Shown here: positions 24,503-32,815 of the stretch, piece after piece
Layout: every line of letters begins with the position of its first letter
How positions within the stretch are numbered: the stretch's first letter is position 1
Source: Bacteroidota bacterium
Lineage (GTDB): Bacteria > Bacteroidota > Rhodothermia > Rhodothermales > UBA10348
NCBI GenBank assembly: GCA_022567305.1
Contig: JADFHF010000004.1
Location: 1-40,622, forward strand
Length of the DNA stretch: 40,622 nucleotides
Direction: 5' to 3'
Notes under the pieces: generated by a model
What the model was told of the DNA's origin: nothing
What the model saw: only the letters and a program-made list of their open reading frames with translations
Databases searched by the model: none
Translations under genes and position numbers: made by a program

Positions 24503-25854
24503 TGCTTTACCTTCAGGAGGTCTGACGTGGCGGTATTCGAGGCCCACGGAGCGCGATTCAAAATCGTTCGGCCGGGTTCTGCGACGGCTGGAACGGGCAT
24601 ATCACCAAACGCGAATTTCCTTGGAACGAGGTCGTTGTTCGCCGCGAGAAGTTCGTCCCACGCAATCGCCTGCCCCGTATACGCGCTTTCGCGTCCGATG
24701 ACCGCTGTGAGCGTGCTTTCTGCAATCTGTTGCGCCTCGTTGATCGGTGTCCCGCTACGAATGCTGGCGATCAGATCGGCGTGCTCCTGAACATATCCAT
24801 TGTTCCCCCGCTCTGGATGATCATACAGAATCTCTCCGCCGTGGGAGCGAATCTGAGCGCTTCCCGGATGCAGATCGGCTACGCCCTTGGTTCCAATAAT
24901 TCGATTCGTATTGCGCGTCGTGCATTCCGCGATCTGTCGGCATTTGGCTTCTACTTTCACGCCATTTGCGTACTCATATTCGACACTAAAATGATCGTAG
25001 ATGTGCCCGTAGGACGGATCGACTCGTGAAATGCGGCCGCCCATGGCGAGCGCAGACTGTGGGTGTCCCTGGAGTACCCAGTTGATGACGTCCAGATTGT
25101 GGACGAACTGCTCCACGATGTGATCGCCCGAGAGCCACGTAAAGTAGTACCAATTCCGACACTGCCATTCCATATCCGACATACCGGGTTTCCGTCGACG
25201 AAGCCAGATCGGACCGGTCATGTAGTACTCCTGCGCGCTGACGATTTCACCAATCATCCCATCGTGAATACGCTTAACGCCTTCGACGAAACTGTTTTGC
25301 CGGCGATAAAGCGTCCCCGCAACCACAGACAGTCCTTTCTCTGTGGCCAATTTCCCCGTATCCATTATCTCGAGCGCACCGGCAACGTCTACGGATACCG
25401 GTTTCTCCATGAACACGTGTTTGTCGGCTTCAATGGCCGCGCGAAAGTGTATCGGACGAAAACCCGGTGGCGTGGCCAGAATGACTATGTCTACGTCTGT
25501 GTCGAGGACCTTTTCGTAGGCATCAAAGCCAACAAAAGCCGTTTCGTCGGTTACTTTCAGGTTCTCTCCGATCGCATCGAGAAGACCCGAGCGCGACCGA
25601 TCAAGGCGATCTTCAAAGAGATCTCCCAAGGCTGAGATTTCGACATTTTCAGACGACACGACGGCGTCGCGGGCGGCGCCGGTTCCTCGACCACCACAAC
25701 CGATCAGCCCAACCTTTAGTGTGTCTGATCCACCGAAATGAGCAAATGCAGCAGGAGATGTAAGTCCTGAGGTGAGTCCAAGAGTTGTCATCGCTGACGC
25801 CTTAAGAAAAACCCTGCGAGATACGTTGTCGAGTGGGCGCTGATTTGTTGACAT
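24499..25854 (-). CDS. Tat-exported Gfo/Idh/MocA-family oxidoreductase
   Basis: A 451-residue protein. The twin-arginine signal (SRRVFLKASAMTTLGLTSGL, about residues 12-31) is followed by a Rossmann domain beginning VGLIGCGGRGTG (about 50-61), the family motif with EKPVSVDVAGA (the lysine of the EKP motif), then the alpha/beta substrate domain of glycoside-type Gfo/Idh proteins. Such enzymes oxidise or epimerise sugars with tightly bound NAD(P), and exported members are frequent in Bacteroidota, Rhodothermota and Planctomycetes. I start at ATG 25854 (MSTNQRPLDNVSRR); an upstream in-frame start would place 21 further residues before the Tat motif. It is coupled by a four-base overlap to the isomerase gene. 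Confidence 0.9.
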   Translation of the reverse strand: MSTNQRPLDNVSRRVFLKASAMTTLGLTSGLTSPAAFAHFGGSDTLKVGLIGCGGRGTGAARDAVVSSENVEISALGDLFEDRLDRSRSGLLDAIGENLKVTDETAFVGFDAYEKVLDTDVDIVILATPPGFRPIHFRAAIEADKHVFMEKPVSVDVAGALEIMDTGKLATEKGLSVVAGTLYRRQNSFVEGVKRIHDGMIGEIVSAQEYYMTGPIWLRRRKPGMSDMEWQCRNWYYFTWLSGDHIVEQFVHNLDVINWVLQGHPQSALAMGGRISRVDPSYGHIYDHFSVEYEYANGVKVEAKCRQIAECTTRNTNRIIGTKGVADLHPGSAQIRSHGGEILYDHPERGNNGYVQEHADLIASIRSGTPINEAQQIAESTLTAVIGRESAYTGQAIAWDELLAANNDLVPRKFAFGDMPVPAVAEPGRTILNRAPWASNTATSDLLKVKQ

Positions 25855-26133
25855 TCGATATACCGATTCAGAACTGAAGAACCCAAGCAAGATCGTGGTC
25901 CTGGCAGGACCGATCAACTTGCTGCATTGTGATTTTCGGCAGAGGCACCGAGTGAAGAAATATTGAGAATCTTTCGATCAGCCCTCGTAAAGAAATGACC
26001 CGCTATATGCGTAGATCGAGCTTCGCAGACCGAGTTGGGAAATTTCGCACAGTTAAACGAATCCAATTCTTGTATCTCCAACAAAAAATCTCCAAATTCA
26101 CCTGTTCCTCTCAACATCATCCCTTAAGACGCC

Positions 26134-26700
26134 ATGAATTCAAAGACTCTTATAGCTGCCTTACTCGGTGGACTCACCCTTTTCGTATTCGGTTATGTCG
26201 TATACGGACTTCTACTCGCAGATTTCTTTGCTACTTCCGTCGACCGGGCAGAGCCTCTCCTTCTCTACATCGGTCTAGGTGAACTCGTATTCGGGTACTT
26301 GATCGTCAGGGTACTCTCGCAAACGGATACGTCAACAGCCGCAGATGGAGCAAAAGCTGGTGCGATTCTCGGCTTACTCATTTTTCTGGGCCTCGATTTG
26401 ATTTTTTATGGTGTCAGCACAATATCCGAATTGAGCACGAGCCTTGTTGACGTCTTAATCGGAACGGTTCAATTCGGAGTCGCCGGCGCCGTGGTTGGTT
26501 GGTATCTCGGACGAGATGCCTCAGAAAGCGCCAGCTCGGAAAGCACGAGCTCGGACCGTGCCAGTACAGAAAGCACCAGCTCGGAAAGCACCAGCACGGA
26601 AAGCACCAGCACGGAAAGCACCAGCACGGAAAGCACCAGCACGGACAGTGGTAGCTCGGACAGCGGTAGCTCGGACAGTGCCAGAGAAGGAGGATTTTAA
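26134..26700 (+). CDS. Small membrane protein with Ser/Thr/Glu repeat tail
   Basis: A 188-residue protein, not recognised. Residues 1-130 form four hydrophobic helices (about 5-28, 42-62, 75-95, 105-126) with short loops, a complete small membrane domain. The tail (about 131-183) is made of eleven five-residue units of the type ESTST/ESTSS/DSGSS and ends AREGGF; being acidic and serine-rich it is surely disordered. The tail is encoded by a 15-base tandem repeat, so its length may vary between strains. The start ATG 26134 follows an AT-rich leader. The gene stands alone, divergent from the Gfo/Idh gene. Confidence 0.8.
   Translation: MNSKTLIAALLGGLTLFVFGYVVYGLLLADFFATSVDRAEPLLLYIGLGELVFGYLIVRVLSQTDTSTAADGAKAGAILGLLIFLGLDLIFYGVSTISELSTSLVDVLIGTVQFGVAGAVVGWYLGRDASESASSESTSSDRASTESTSSESTSTESTSTESTSTESTSTDSGSSDSGSSDSAREGGF
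26524..26688 (+). repeat. 15-base tandem repeat, 11 units, inside the membrane protein gene
   Basis: The unit GAAAGCACCAGCACG recurs in frame. Four units (26584-26643) are perfect; flanking units differ in single bases, and the last three start with GAC instead of GAA. The gradient from perfect centre to diverged edges suggests recent slippage in the middle. Confidence 0.92.
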
Positions 26701-26946
26701 TCAGCCGAGGCCTGATTCGGACTAACTCTTTCTGAATCGACCGCGAGCGACGGGTAGACTGATTTTATCAAAGGATACGAATGCCTTTTCCGGACCCTCA
26801 TCAGAGGGTTCGGGGCTGGCTGAATAGGCTCTTCAATCGACCGTGGCAGCTTCACGTCCTGCCAGGTAGCTTGGCAAGAAGTGCGAATTCGTTGCACTTC
26901 CGGGCAAAACCGCGTTTCTTGGAGATTGACAAATCTTTGATTCCTC

Positions 26947-27285
26947 ATGGTTGGTAAGACCTTATCCCACTACGAAATCGTCGCGGAAATCGGCCGAGGC
27001 GGTATGGACGTTGTCTATAAGGCCGAAGACACAAAGCTCGACCGGACGGTGGCTAATAAAGTGCTTCCATCTGCACCACTGGCTTCCTAAGACGATCGAG
27101 TCCGGTTTTAGGGCGAGGCATCGGTTACCGCTCGGCTTCATCATCCGCATATCGCTTCCATTTTCGAAATCGATGAAGTTGTTCCGTCCAATGCTCCTCT
27201 TGGTACGAAGCCGGGCCCTTTCATGGTGATGGAGTTCGTCGAGGACCAGAGGATTAACGTGACACAGCATGCTCTGAATAACTGA
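26947..27285 (+). pseudogene. Relic of a serine/threonine protein kinase N-terminus
   Basis: One frame of 112 codons carries recognisable kinase sequence broken by two in-frame stops (TAA at 27088, TAG at 27109). It begins MVGKTLSHYEIVAEIGRGGM with the glycine loop, continues VVYKAEDTKLDRTVANKVLP with the ATP lysine, and after the stops reads ARLHHPHIASIFEIDE and PFMVMEFVE, the hinge region. It then loses similarity and stops before the catalytic HRD loop. One glycine-loop residue is changed (GMD for GMG). So it is a truncated, decayed copy of a kinase like the one at 1-2724, but with sequence that differs from it, so not a recent duplicate. Confidence 0.85.
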
Positions 27286-27719
27286 GTTCCGTCCATCCCT
27301 CGAGTTGTGCTAATTGGAACTATCACCATTAGATAGAATACTCCCACCGATACGAGCTTCGGATCCGCACACCTCGTCACCCCCTGACTGCTAACCACCA
27401 ACTGTTTCGTAATTGCTTCAGAATCGGTTTCCAAGCACACGTAATAGACGCTGGGGTGAGGTTACTAACATTGATCTGGAGGTCATGAATGCCGACCCAA
27501 GTCTCTATAGAGTGTACTTGTCTTACCCGCCTATCAAGCGTGTCGAAGAGAGCGAGAGGTGTGGACGGAGGGTTGGATAAGGCGTACCGAATCGAGACAT
27601 CATCAAGGGCCGGATTTGGAAAAACGTATAAGTCGACTCAGCGCCTTGCTCGACGGCATCAGTTGCTATAATGGCCCTGTTTTTGGAGTTTGCTTCCCCA
27701 ATGACCCCTATAGTCTGAT
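27286..27719. other. Gene-free stretch with a weak coding remnant
   Basis: No intact gene. In the plus frame about 27467-27580 a segment reads NIDLEVMNADPSLYRVYLSYPP and ends at TAA; the VMNAD run faintly resembles PD40 propeller blades, which often form the rear part of kinases of this group, so it may be further debris of the kinase relic. I see no RNA gene or clear promoter besides an AT-rich leader before the next gene. Confidence 0.35.
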
Positions 27720-28937
27720 ATGCTGTTACTGAATCTGTTTCTGAAGAAGCTCATTAAGACCGGGCAACTCACCGTCATCGCGTCGAGCGGACGACAATAT
27801 GTGTATGGAGACAGCTCGGGCCTGAAAGCGACGATGCGACTGCATACGAGGTACTTACCGTGGCGTCTAGCCCTCTTCCCAGAGCTCGCGTTAGGAGAGG
27901 CTTACATGAACGGCACGTTGACTATCGAGTCAGGATCGCTACATGAATTCCTCGATCTGGTCACCGGCAACATCGGATGGAAACCGGACAACCGCCTGAA
28001 TGCGAACAACGCACGTCTCAAAAGACTGAAAAACTACTATCGCCAAATCAATACGCGAGAGCGTTCGAAAAAGCTCGTTTCCCACCACTATGATATCAAG
28101 GCTGACGTTTATGCGTCCTTCCTGGACAGAGACTTGCAGTACACATGTGCGTATTTCACGGACGAGAATGTGGAGCTGGATCTCGATCGTGCCCAGCGAG
28201 ACAAGACTGCGCTGATTACTCGAAAGCTACTCGCCACATCAGAACACAAAATCCTCGACATAGGGTGTGGGTGGGGCGGTCCCGCTTTACACATGCATAA
28301 ACTGACGGGGGCACACGTGACGGGGATAACGCTCTCGAAAGAGCAATTGGCATCGGCAAAGGCACGTGCAGCGCGGGAGGGCGTTTCTGGCAAAGTCGAA
28401 TTTCGGCTCCAGGATTACCGGGATGTAGCGGATAGTTTCGATCGGATCACCGTCGTGGGAATGTTAGAGCATGTCGGACTGCCTCAGTACAAGAGGTTCT
28501 TCAGAAAGTTATACCAGATTCTGGAGGACGACGGCATTGCTCTTCTACACACAATCGGTCGAGCTGATGGACCGGGCATTACGGATGCATGGACGGCCAA
28601 GTACATATTTGCGAACAGTTACGCGCCATCGCTTTCAGAAATTGTCCGTGCTGTTGAGCAGACGGGATTCTACATCGCCGACGTGGAAGTGCTTCGGACT
28701 CATTATGCGAAAACGATTTCTGAATGGAGTCGCCGCTTCGAATCGGTTCGGGATCGAATTATCGATGAGTACGACGAATCGTTTTTTCGGATGTTTGAAT
28801 ACTACCTCAAAATCAGCGAATTCGCTTTCAGAAATATTGGTCACGTCGTCTTCCAGATTCAACTGACCAAGAGGCAAGACGCCGTCCCTATCACGCGGGG
28901 ATACCTAGCGACCCCGCCGTCCTCTATAAACGATTAG
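27720..28937 (+). CDS. cfa: Cyclopropane-fatty-acyl-phospholipid synthase family methyltransferase
   Basis: A 405-residue enzyme of the CFA synthase family, which transfers a methylene from S-adenosylmethionine onto unsaturated phospholipid acyl chains at the inner face of the membrane. The N-terminal lipid-binding domain covers about 1-115. The catalytic part begins KLVSHHYDIKADVYASFL, then YTCAYF, the SAM loop ILDIGCGWGG (about 178-187), GITLSKEQLA, the bicarbonate-region VGMLEHVG, and YIFANSYAPS in place of the usual YIFPGG. The loss of that PGG run makes a variant substrate or product possible. Length matches the family. ATG 27720 has no evident ribosome site. Confidence 0.9.
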   Translation: MLLLNLFLKKLIKTGQLTVIASSGRQYVYGDSSGLKATMRLHTRYLPWRLALFPELALGEAYMNGTLTIESGSLHEFLDLVTGNIGWKPDNRLNANNARLKRLKNYYRQINTRERSKKLVSHHYDIKADVYASFLDRDLQYTCAYFTDENVELDLDRAQRDKTALITRKLLATSEHKILDIGCGWGGPALHMHKLTGAHVTGITLSKEQLASAKARAAREGVSGKVEFRLQDYRDVADSFDRITVVGMLEHVGLPQYKRFFRKLYQILEDDGIALLHTIGRADGPGITDAWTAKYIFANSYAPSLSEIVRAVEQTGFYIADVEVLRTHYAKTISEWSRRFESVRDRIIDEYDESFFRMFEYYLKISEFAFRNIGHVVFQIQLTKRQDAVPITRGYLATPPSSIND

Positions 28938-28960
28938 GATTGTGCGTGCCTTTCGTCGAG

Positions 28961-28983
28961 GAGCGTATGGTTACTACACGCTC
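28961..28983 (+). terminator. Weak hairpin between convergent genes
   Basis: GAGCGT (28961-28966) pairs with ACGCTC (28978-28983) over an 11-base loop, followed by TATTCTT. It lies between the cfa stop and the convergent GWxTD gene. The short stem and poor T tract make it a doubtful terminator. Confidence 0.3.
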
Positions 28984-29006
28984 TATTCTTGACCGCCAGA
29001 CGTTGA

Positions 29007-31244
29007 TTACTGAAGCATAATCGTCCGCATGGATGACGCCGTTTTTCCGGTGAGCCCATCCTTTATTCGTATGGCCAGGTCGTATTCTCCCGGTTCGACA
29101 TTGTCCGTATCCAGCAGGATGTAATAGGGAACGACAGCGGTATTGCCCTCAGCAGCAAAGGTTACGGACACTGCTGCGGTACGTTTTCGGCTTAAAAGAC
29201 GGGAAAACAGCCCGCTTACTCCACCCCGTTCTCTTTCTGCAGGAACAAGAACAGTCTCGATGCTGAATGTTGAACGCCCGGCGTTCCCGGATGTCAGGTC
29301 GTACACCTCGAAATAGACATACAGAGGTTCTCCGGGTGAAAAAAGCACATCAGGAGCAGGAAACATTTCGTGCCCGTATCGCCGAAAGCCCTGCTCCGTA
29401 AATTCCGAATTCTGGAGACCTTCTTCAACATAGTAACAAAGCAGCAGATCGCTGACGGCAGGACCTCCGTCTTCGTCCGTTCCCGCCAACGGGGCAACGT
29501 CTGTTCTTTCAACTCCGTAAACGGCTCCACTTGGCAAAGATTGATACTCGACTGAAAGCGTGTATGTGTCGTCCGACGGGACACGCAACGTATTTGAGTG
29601 GGACCAGAACATCGTATTGTCCAGCGAGACGATAGAGTACGATTCGAGTAATTCGAACTCTTCTGTATATCGACCTGCCATACCATGTCGGAGACCGGTC
29701 AGAAATGATCCGATACGGACCGGTGAATTCAACGCGCCCTGACGCGGCCGGTAGGGTACCGGTACACCCTGGGCAACGATCACGTCCATTTCTGCATCTG
29801 AGGATTGATCAGGTGTTTTGCCCTCTACGCGCATACGCGTTGAAACGAACGTCAAAGGGATACGGGCTCCTGGCAGCCTGAAATGGGTACGCATGGGCTC
29901 TTTTACGAAGTAGTTTCTCGCTTCGATCACATCGTCCCTCAGATTTGGGATTCTGGAAAAGGCGAATGCCGAGGGCGAATACAATACATAGGTTCCGGTC
30001 CACCAGGTATCGTAAAATTGAAAACTCTCGTCCCCGTACACCCACTTCTCGAATCGATCTGAGGTCTTCGATTCCTTTAGCAGATCGTCTTCGAGGGTTT
30101 CAGGCATAGGCCGAAACATTTCTTCTCGGCGTTGGGCTTCACTCAGGTCGAAAATCGAGAAACCTGGCTCTTTCCTTGTTACCCTTGCAACAAGATCAGG
30201 CTCACCGTATCGAGCGATAAACTGTCCACGATCGGTCTCCCATCCAATTCGATCCGAATACACATCGGAATAATAAAGGTCCGCATAGGTCAATCGAGCA
30301 AAATGTTCGAGCATGCGCTCATTTACAGGCGTCAGATGGAGCGGATCGTTGTCAACCCAGTAGTTCAGAGAAAATGCTACCGAATCCTGCCCGCTTTGTC
30401 CCGCGACATCATCCCGGAAGTACGAAGTTGCGTCGATATAAGCACGGCGAAGGTCGTATGTCATTCTCTCCAGAGCCGCCTGGAACTGTGTCTCCGCCCG
30501 TTCCAAGTTGCGTTGTCTGAAGGCGGAATAGCCCGCCATGGTCCACCCATATGGGTTTTCCGGTAACATTTCCTGCATTTGCGCAGAAAGCACATCGATC
30601 TCGTGAAACCGCTTAGATTCTGCAAGTATTCGAAACTTCATCACGTAGGCCTGGTGAGATCGAGGATCTAATTCCAGGGCAGATTGAGCGTAATCGCTGA
30701 CCTTCTTTAGATCATTGAGTATCAACGCTTCAGTGGCTCGTTCCAGAAGGGCCAGAGGATGAGATAGATCACGCTTGAGTAGATCCGAAGCTGCCTGCGC
30801 ACGCCTCCTGTCCATCGCACTGGCAGACTTAATCGGCGACAACGTGAGCTGAAGATGGCGCAGACGTAGTTCGAGTACTAAGGAGTCGCCGTTTACAATC
30901 AAATCATCTTTCGGAAGTCGTTGGAGCTGCCGCGACAGTGCGAGAGCCTGTCCTTTCGATCGCAAATAGCTGTCCTGTCTGAGTCTGAGAAGAAGAACGC
31001 GGCCTTCAACATGATGTGTTGAGTCCGAAACAAGCGATTCGAGAATTGACGCGGCGCTTGTGAATCGTCCTGTCGACAACAATTCGCGCGCCATACCAAT
31101 TCTGTTGCCCGGCACCGTATCCGTATTTCCGGACTGCGCAAATGCCTCGCTCGTTCCTGCAGAGATGGCCAGGCATAATCCCAGGCACAACGTCACGCCA
31201 AGTCGCGCGAGACATTGCCGGGGATTTGTCACTGCTGAATACAT
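29007..31244 (-). CDS. Exported GWxTD-domain protein with N-terminal TPR region
   Basis: A 745-residue protein with a signal peptide (residues about 14-36, LGVTLCLGLCLAISAGTSEAFAQ). Residues about 45-290 are helical and TPR-like, including a unit with ALELDPRSHQAYVMKFRIL. The GWxTD motif region is clear at about 330-350 (IGWETDRGQFIARYGEPD), and the C-terminal half is rich in beta strands (YVYFEVYDL, VEPGEYDLAIRIKDGLTG). GWxTD domains occur in Bacteroidota, Rhodothermota and Acidobacteriota; their biochemical role is unknown, and most members are thought to be periplasmic. It stands alone, convergent with cfa, flanked by gene relics on both sides. Confidence 0.9.
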   Translation of the reverse strand: MYSAVTNPRQCLARLGVTLCLGLCLAISAGTSEAFAQSGNTDTVPGNRIGMARELLSTGRFTSAASILESLVSDSTHHVEGRVLLLRLRQDSYLRSKGQALALSRQLQRLPKDDLIVNGDSLVLELRLRHLQLTLSPIKSASAMDRRRAQAASDLLKRDLSHPLALLERATEALILNDLKKVSDYAQSALELDPRSHQAYVMKFRILAESKRFHEIDVLSAQMQEMLPENPYGWTMAGYSAFRQRNLERAETQFQAALERMTYDLRRAYIDATSYFRDDVAGQSGQDSVAFSLNYWVDNDPLHLTPVNERMLEHFARLTYADLYYSDVYSDRIGWETDRGQFIARYGEPDLVARVTRKEPGFSIFDLSEAQRREEMFRPMPETLEDDLLKESKTSDRFEKWVYGDESFQFYDTWWTGTYVLYSPSAFAFSRIPNLRDDVIEARNYFVKEPMRTHFRLPGARIPLTFVSTRMRVEGKTPDQSSDAEMDVIVAQGVPVPYRPRQGALNSPVRIGSFLTGLRHGMAGRYTEEFELLESYSIVSLDNTMFWSHSNTLRVPSDDTYTLSVEYQSLPSGAVYGVERTDVAPLAGTDEDGGPAVSDLLLCYYVEEGLQNSEFTEQGFRRYGHEMFPAPDVLFSPGEPLYVYFEVYDLTSGNAGRSTFSIETVLVPAERERGGVSGLFSRLLSRKRTAAVSVTFAAEGNTAVVPYYILLDTDNVEPGEYDLAIRIKDGLTGKTASSMRTIMLQ

Positions 31245-31649
31245 TCGATTTTAAATAATGCGGGCGATCGAATGATTTCTAATGTTTATAGAAATATAAA
31301 CGCATGCGGCCGGGATGCAACGCAATGCGATGATCGGTTGATTGATGTCCCTTGCAAAACGTCATCTGTTATCGAGCTGATCAGCATGAATTGGATTAAA
31401 AACGTCGTTATAGACGTCGCTGAGACCGTCGTCATCGCCCACGGCGAGGTTCGACTTGAGGGTGCGACGCCAATCAGAGAAATCGACTTTCTGCTCTATC
31501 AACCAGCAACGTAATTCGATGTCGTGAATCAATCTCTAAGTGATGAGCCCGTTATTTTCGACCGCCGGCCGTATGTAGTTGATTTGGTGTGGAGGGAAAT
31601 GCATTAACGTTTGGTGAAAGAAACTCTTATTTTTTAGCCGAGAGAAAAA
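31245..31649. other. Gene-free stretch with an unassigned short ORF
   Basis: The minus strand must hold the promoter of the GWxTD gene. A plus-strand ORF at 31272-31514 (80 codons, ending EIDFLLYQPAT) resembles no family I know; its last 40 residues have more protein-like composition (NVVIDVAETVVIAHGEVRLEG) than the first 40, so it may be the tail of a lost gene. I would not annotate it as a functional protein. Confidence 0.35.
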
Positions 31650-31805
31650 ATGCGAATTCTAGCTACTGTTCTTCTCGCGCTATTAAATGCTGCGCGTGTC
31701 GACCAGATCAGATTCAAAGTCGCCGTCCTGTCTTACGGCCAAGAGACGAGCACTTTCTACCCGGGTGGCGATGTGACGGTCGACGATTGGACGCGATCGA
31801 TCTGA
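31650..31805 (+). pseudogene. N-terminal stub of an M81-family metallopeptidase
   Basis: A 51-codon reading frame starts with a signal-like segment (MRILATVLLALLNAA) and continues FKVAVLSYGQETSTFYPGGDVTVDDW, which matches the start of M81 (MlrC-like) peptidases, where the motif is GHETNTF. The metal-binding histidine is glutamine here, and the frame ends at TGA after 51 of the roughly 500 residues normal for the family. The rest of the gene is absent from the following 230 bases. I read it as a decayed fragment. Confidence 0.6.
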
Positions 31806-32033
31806 ATCAAGCATCTCAAGGCACCTCACTCAAAACTGCCCAGGCTAGATGTTGCTGGTGACCACACGTGTAGCGGGAGTGATTTTCCCTAATGGGTACC
31901 CCCTTATCGCAATTACTGAAAGAAGGACAAAAGAATAAAGTAGAACACCCGGCGAACGATCACATTGTTCTCCTTGGATTCTACTCTTGTTTCTGTAAGT
32001 ACTTGTGTATAACAGACTTACAGATATTATATG

Positions 32034-32107
32034 TGGGTCATAGTGGATTCGAACCGCTGACCTCTACGATGTCACCGTAGCGCTCTAGCCAACTGAGCTA
32101 ATGACCC
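32034..32107 (-). tRNA. tRNA-Val (anticodon GAC)
   Basis: A complete 74-base cloverleaf on the minus strand: acceptor GGGTCAT/ATGACCC (7 bp), D arm GCTC/GAGC with AGTTGGCTA loop, anticodon stem CTACG/CGTAG with loop GTGACAT, variable AGGTC, T loop TTCGAAT, discriminator A; CCA is not encoded. Anticodon GAC reads valine codons GUC and GUU. Two oddities: loop position 32 is G, and the T stem has a C-A mismatch (AGCGG opposite CCACT). Nothing recognisable lies in the 228 bases downstream of it (31806-32033). Confidence 0.93.
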
Positions 32108-32234
32108 TTCACACGGCTCCATTCTGAACGGGCTCGGAAGATAGACTCCCTTTCGTTAGCGTGTCAAGTCCATCGTTCGCGGGTATATTGACGGGCTTTC
32201 AAGGACGCTCTCGACCTCATCTCCCATACCCCAG

Positions 32235-32813
32235 ATGACCGATCTCTTCCCAACCGCTATTGAAAAAGACGCCGTGTCGCGCGTGATTCGCACACGCAGA
32301 TCTATCCTAATTTTTCTACCTGAGAAACCCGATTCCGCCCTGATTGAGCAGGCGATCGACCTCGCACGGTGGGCTCCGAATCACAAACTCACCGAACCCT
32401 GGCGGTTCTACGACTTAGGCCCGGAGTCACACCGACGTGTCGCCGAGCTCAATGCAGAACTGGTCCGCGCGGAACGCGGAGATGGGGCCGCAAAGAACAA
32501 GTTAAATCGATGGTTGGGAATTCCGGGATGGCTCGCGCTCACGTGTAAAAAATCAGATGATTCGTTCCGCGAAAAAGAAGATTATGCGGCGTGCTGTGGC
32601 GCCGCTCAGAATATGATGTTGTTTCTTTGGGCTCACGGCGTGGGCATGAAATGGTCGACCGGTCCGGTGACGAGAGACCCCGAGTTTTACAACATACTGG
32701 GTATTTCAGGAGAGCGCGAATTCGTGGTAAGCCTCTTCATGTACGGCTATCCGGCCAAGACGCCCGATCCGAAAAGAGCGGATGTACGTGAGCATTTCAC
32801 CCTGCTTCCGTGA
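32235..32813 (+). CDS. Nitroreductase-family flavoprotein (YdjA-like)
   Basis: A 192-residue protein of the single-domain nitroreductase family, which binds FMN as a homodimer and reduces nitro compounds or quinones with NAD(P)H. The FMN-binding N-terminus with RTRRSILIF (about 19-27) is followed by LARWAPNHKLTEPWRFY, a motif typical of the small YdjA/TdsD subgroup, and by GAAQNMMLFLWAHGVGMKW in the dimer core. Size fits that subgroup (about 185). Physiological substrate unknown. Start ATG 32235 follows a tRNA gene on the opposite strand. The stop is two bases from the stop of the convergent gene. Confidence 0.9.
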   Translation: MTDLFPTAIEKDAVSRVIRTRRSILIFLPEKPDSALIEQAIDLARWAPNHKLTEPWRFYDLGPESHRRVAELNAELVRAERGDGAAKNKLNRWLGIPGWLALTCKKSDDSFREKEDYAACCGAAQNMMLFLWAHGVGMKWSTGPVTRDPEFYNILGISGEREFVVSLFMYGYPAKTPDPKRADVREHFTLLP

Positions 32814-32815
32814 AC

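Noticed and set aside
26495-26725. Alternative-frame ORF over the repeat, coding for Lys-Ala-Pro-Ala-Arg repeats
   Set aside because: It is a by-product of the 15-base repeat read in another frame; the overlapping frame has a complete membrane domain and a proper start.
26747-26900. Hairpins ACCCTC/GAGGGT and AGTGC/GCACT after the Ser-rich gene as terminators
   Set aside because: Neither is followed by a T tract, and they lie too far from the stop to be convincing.
31892-32080. 62-codon ORF running into the tRNA gene
   Set aside because: It overlaps tRNA-Val in antisense and its composition is not protein-like.
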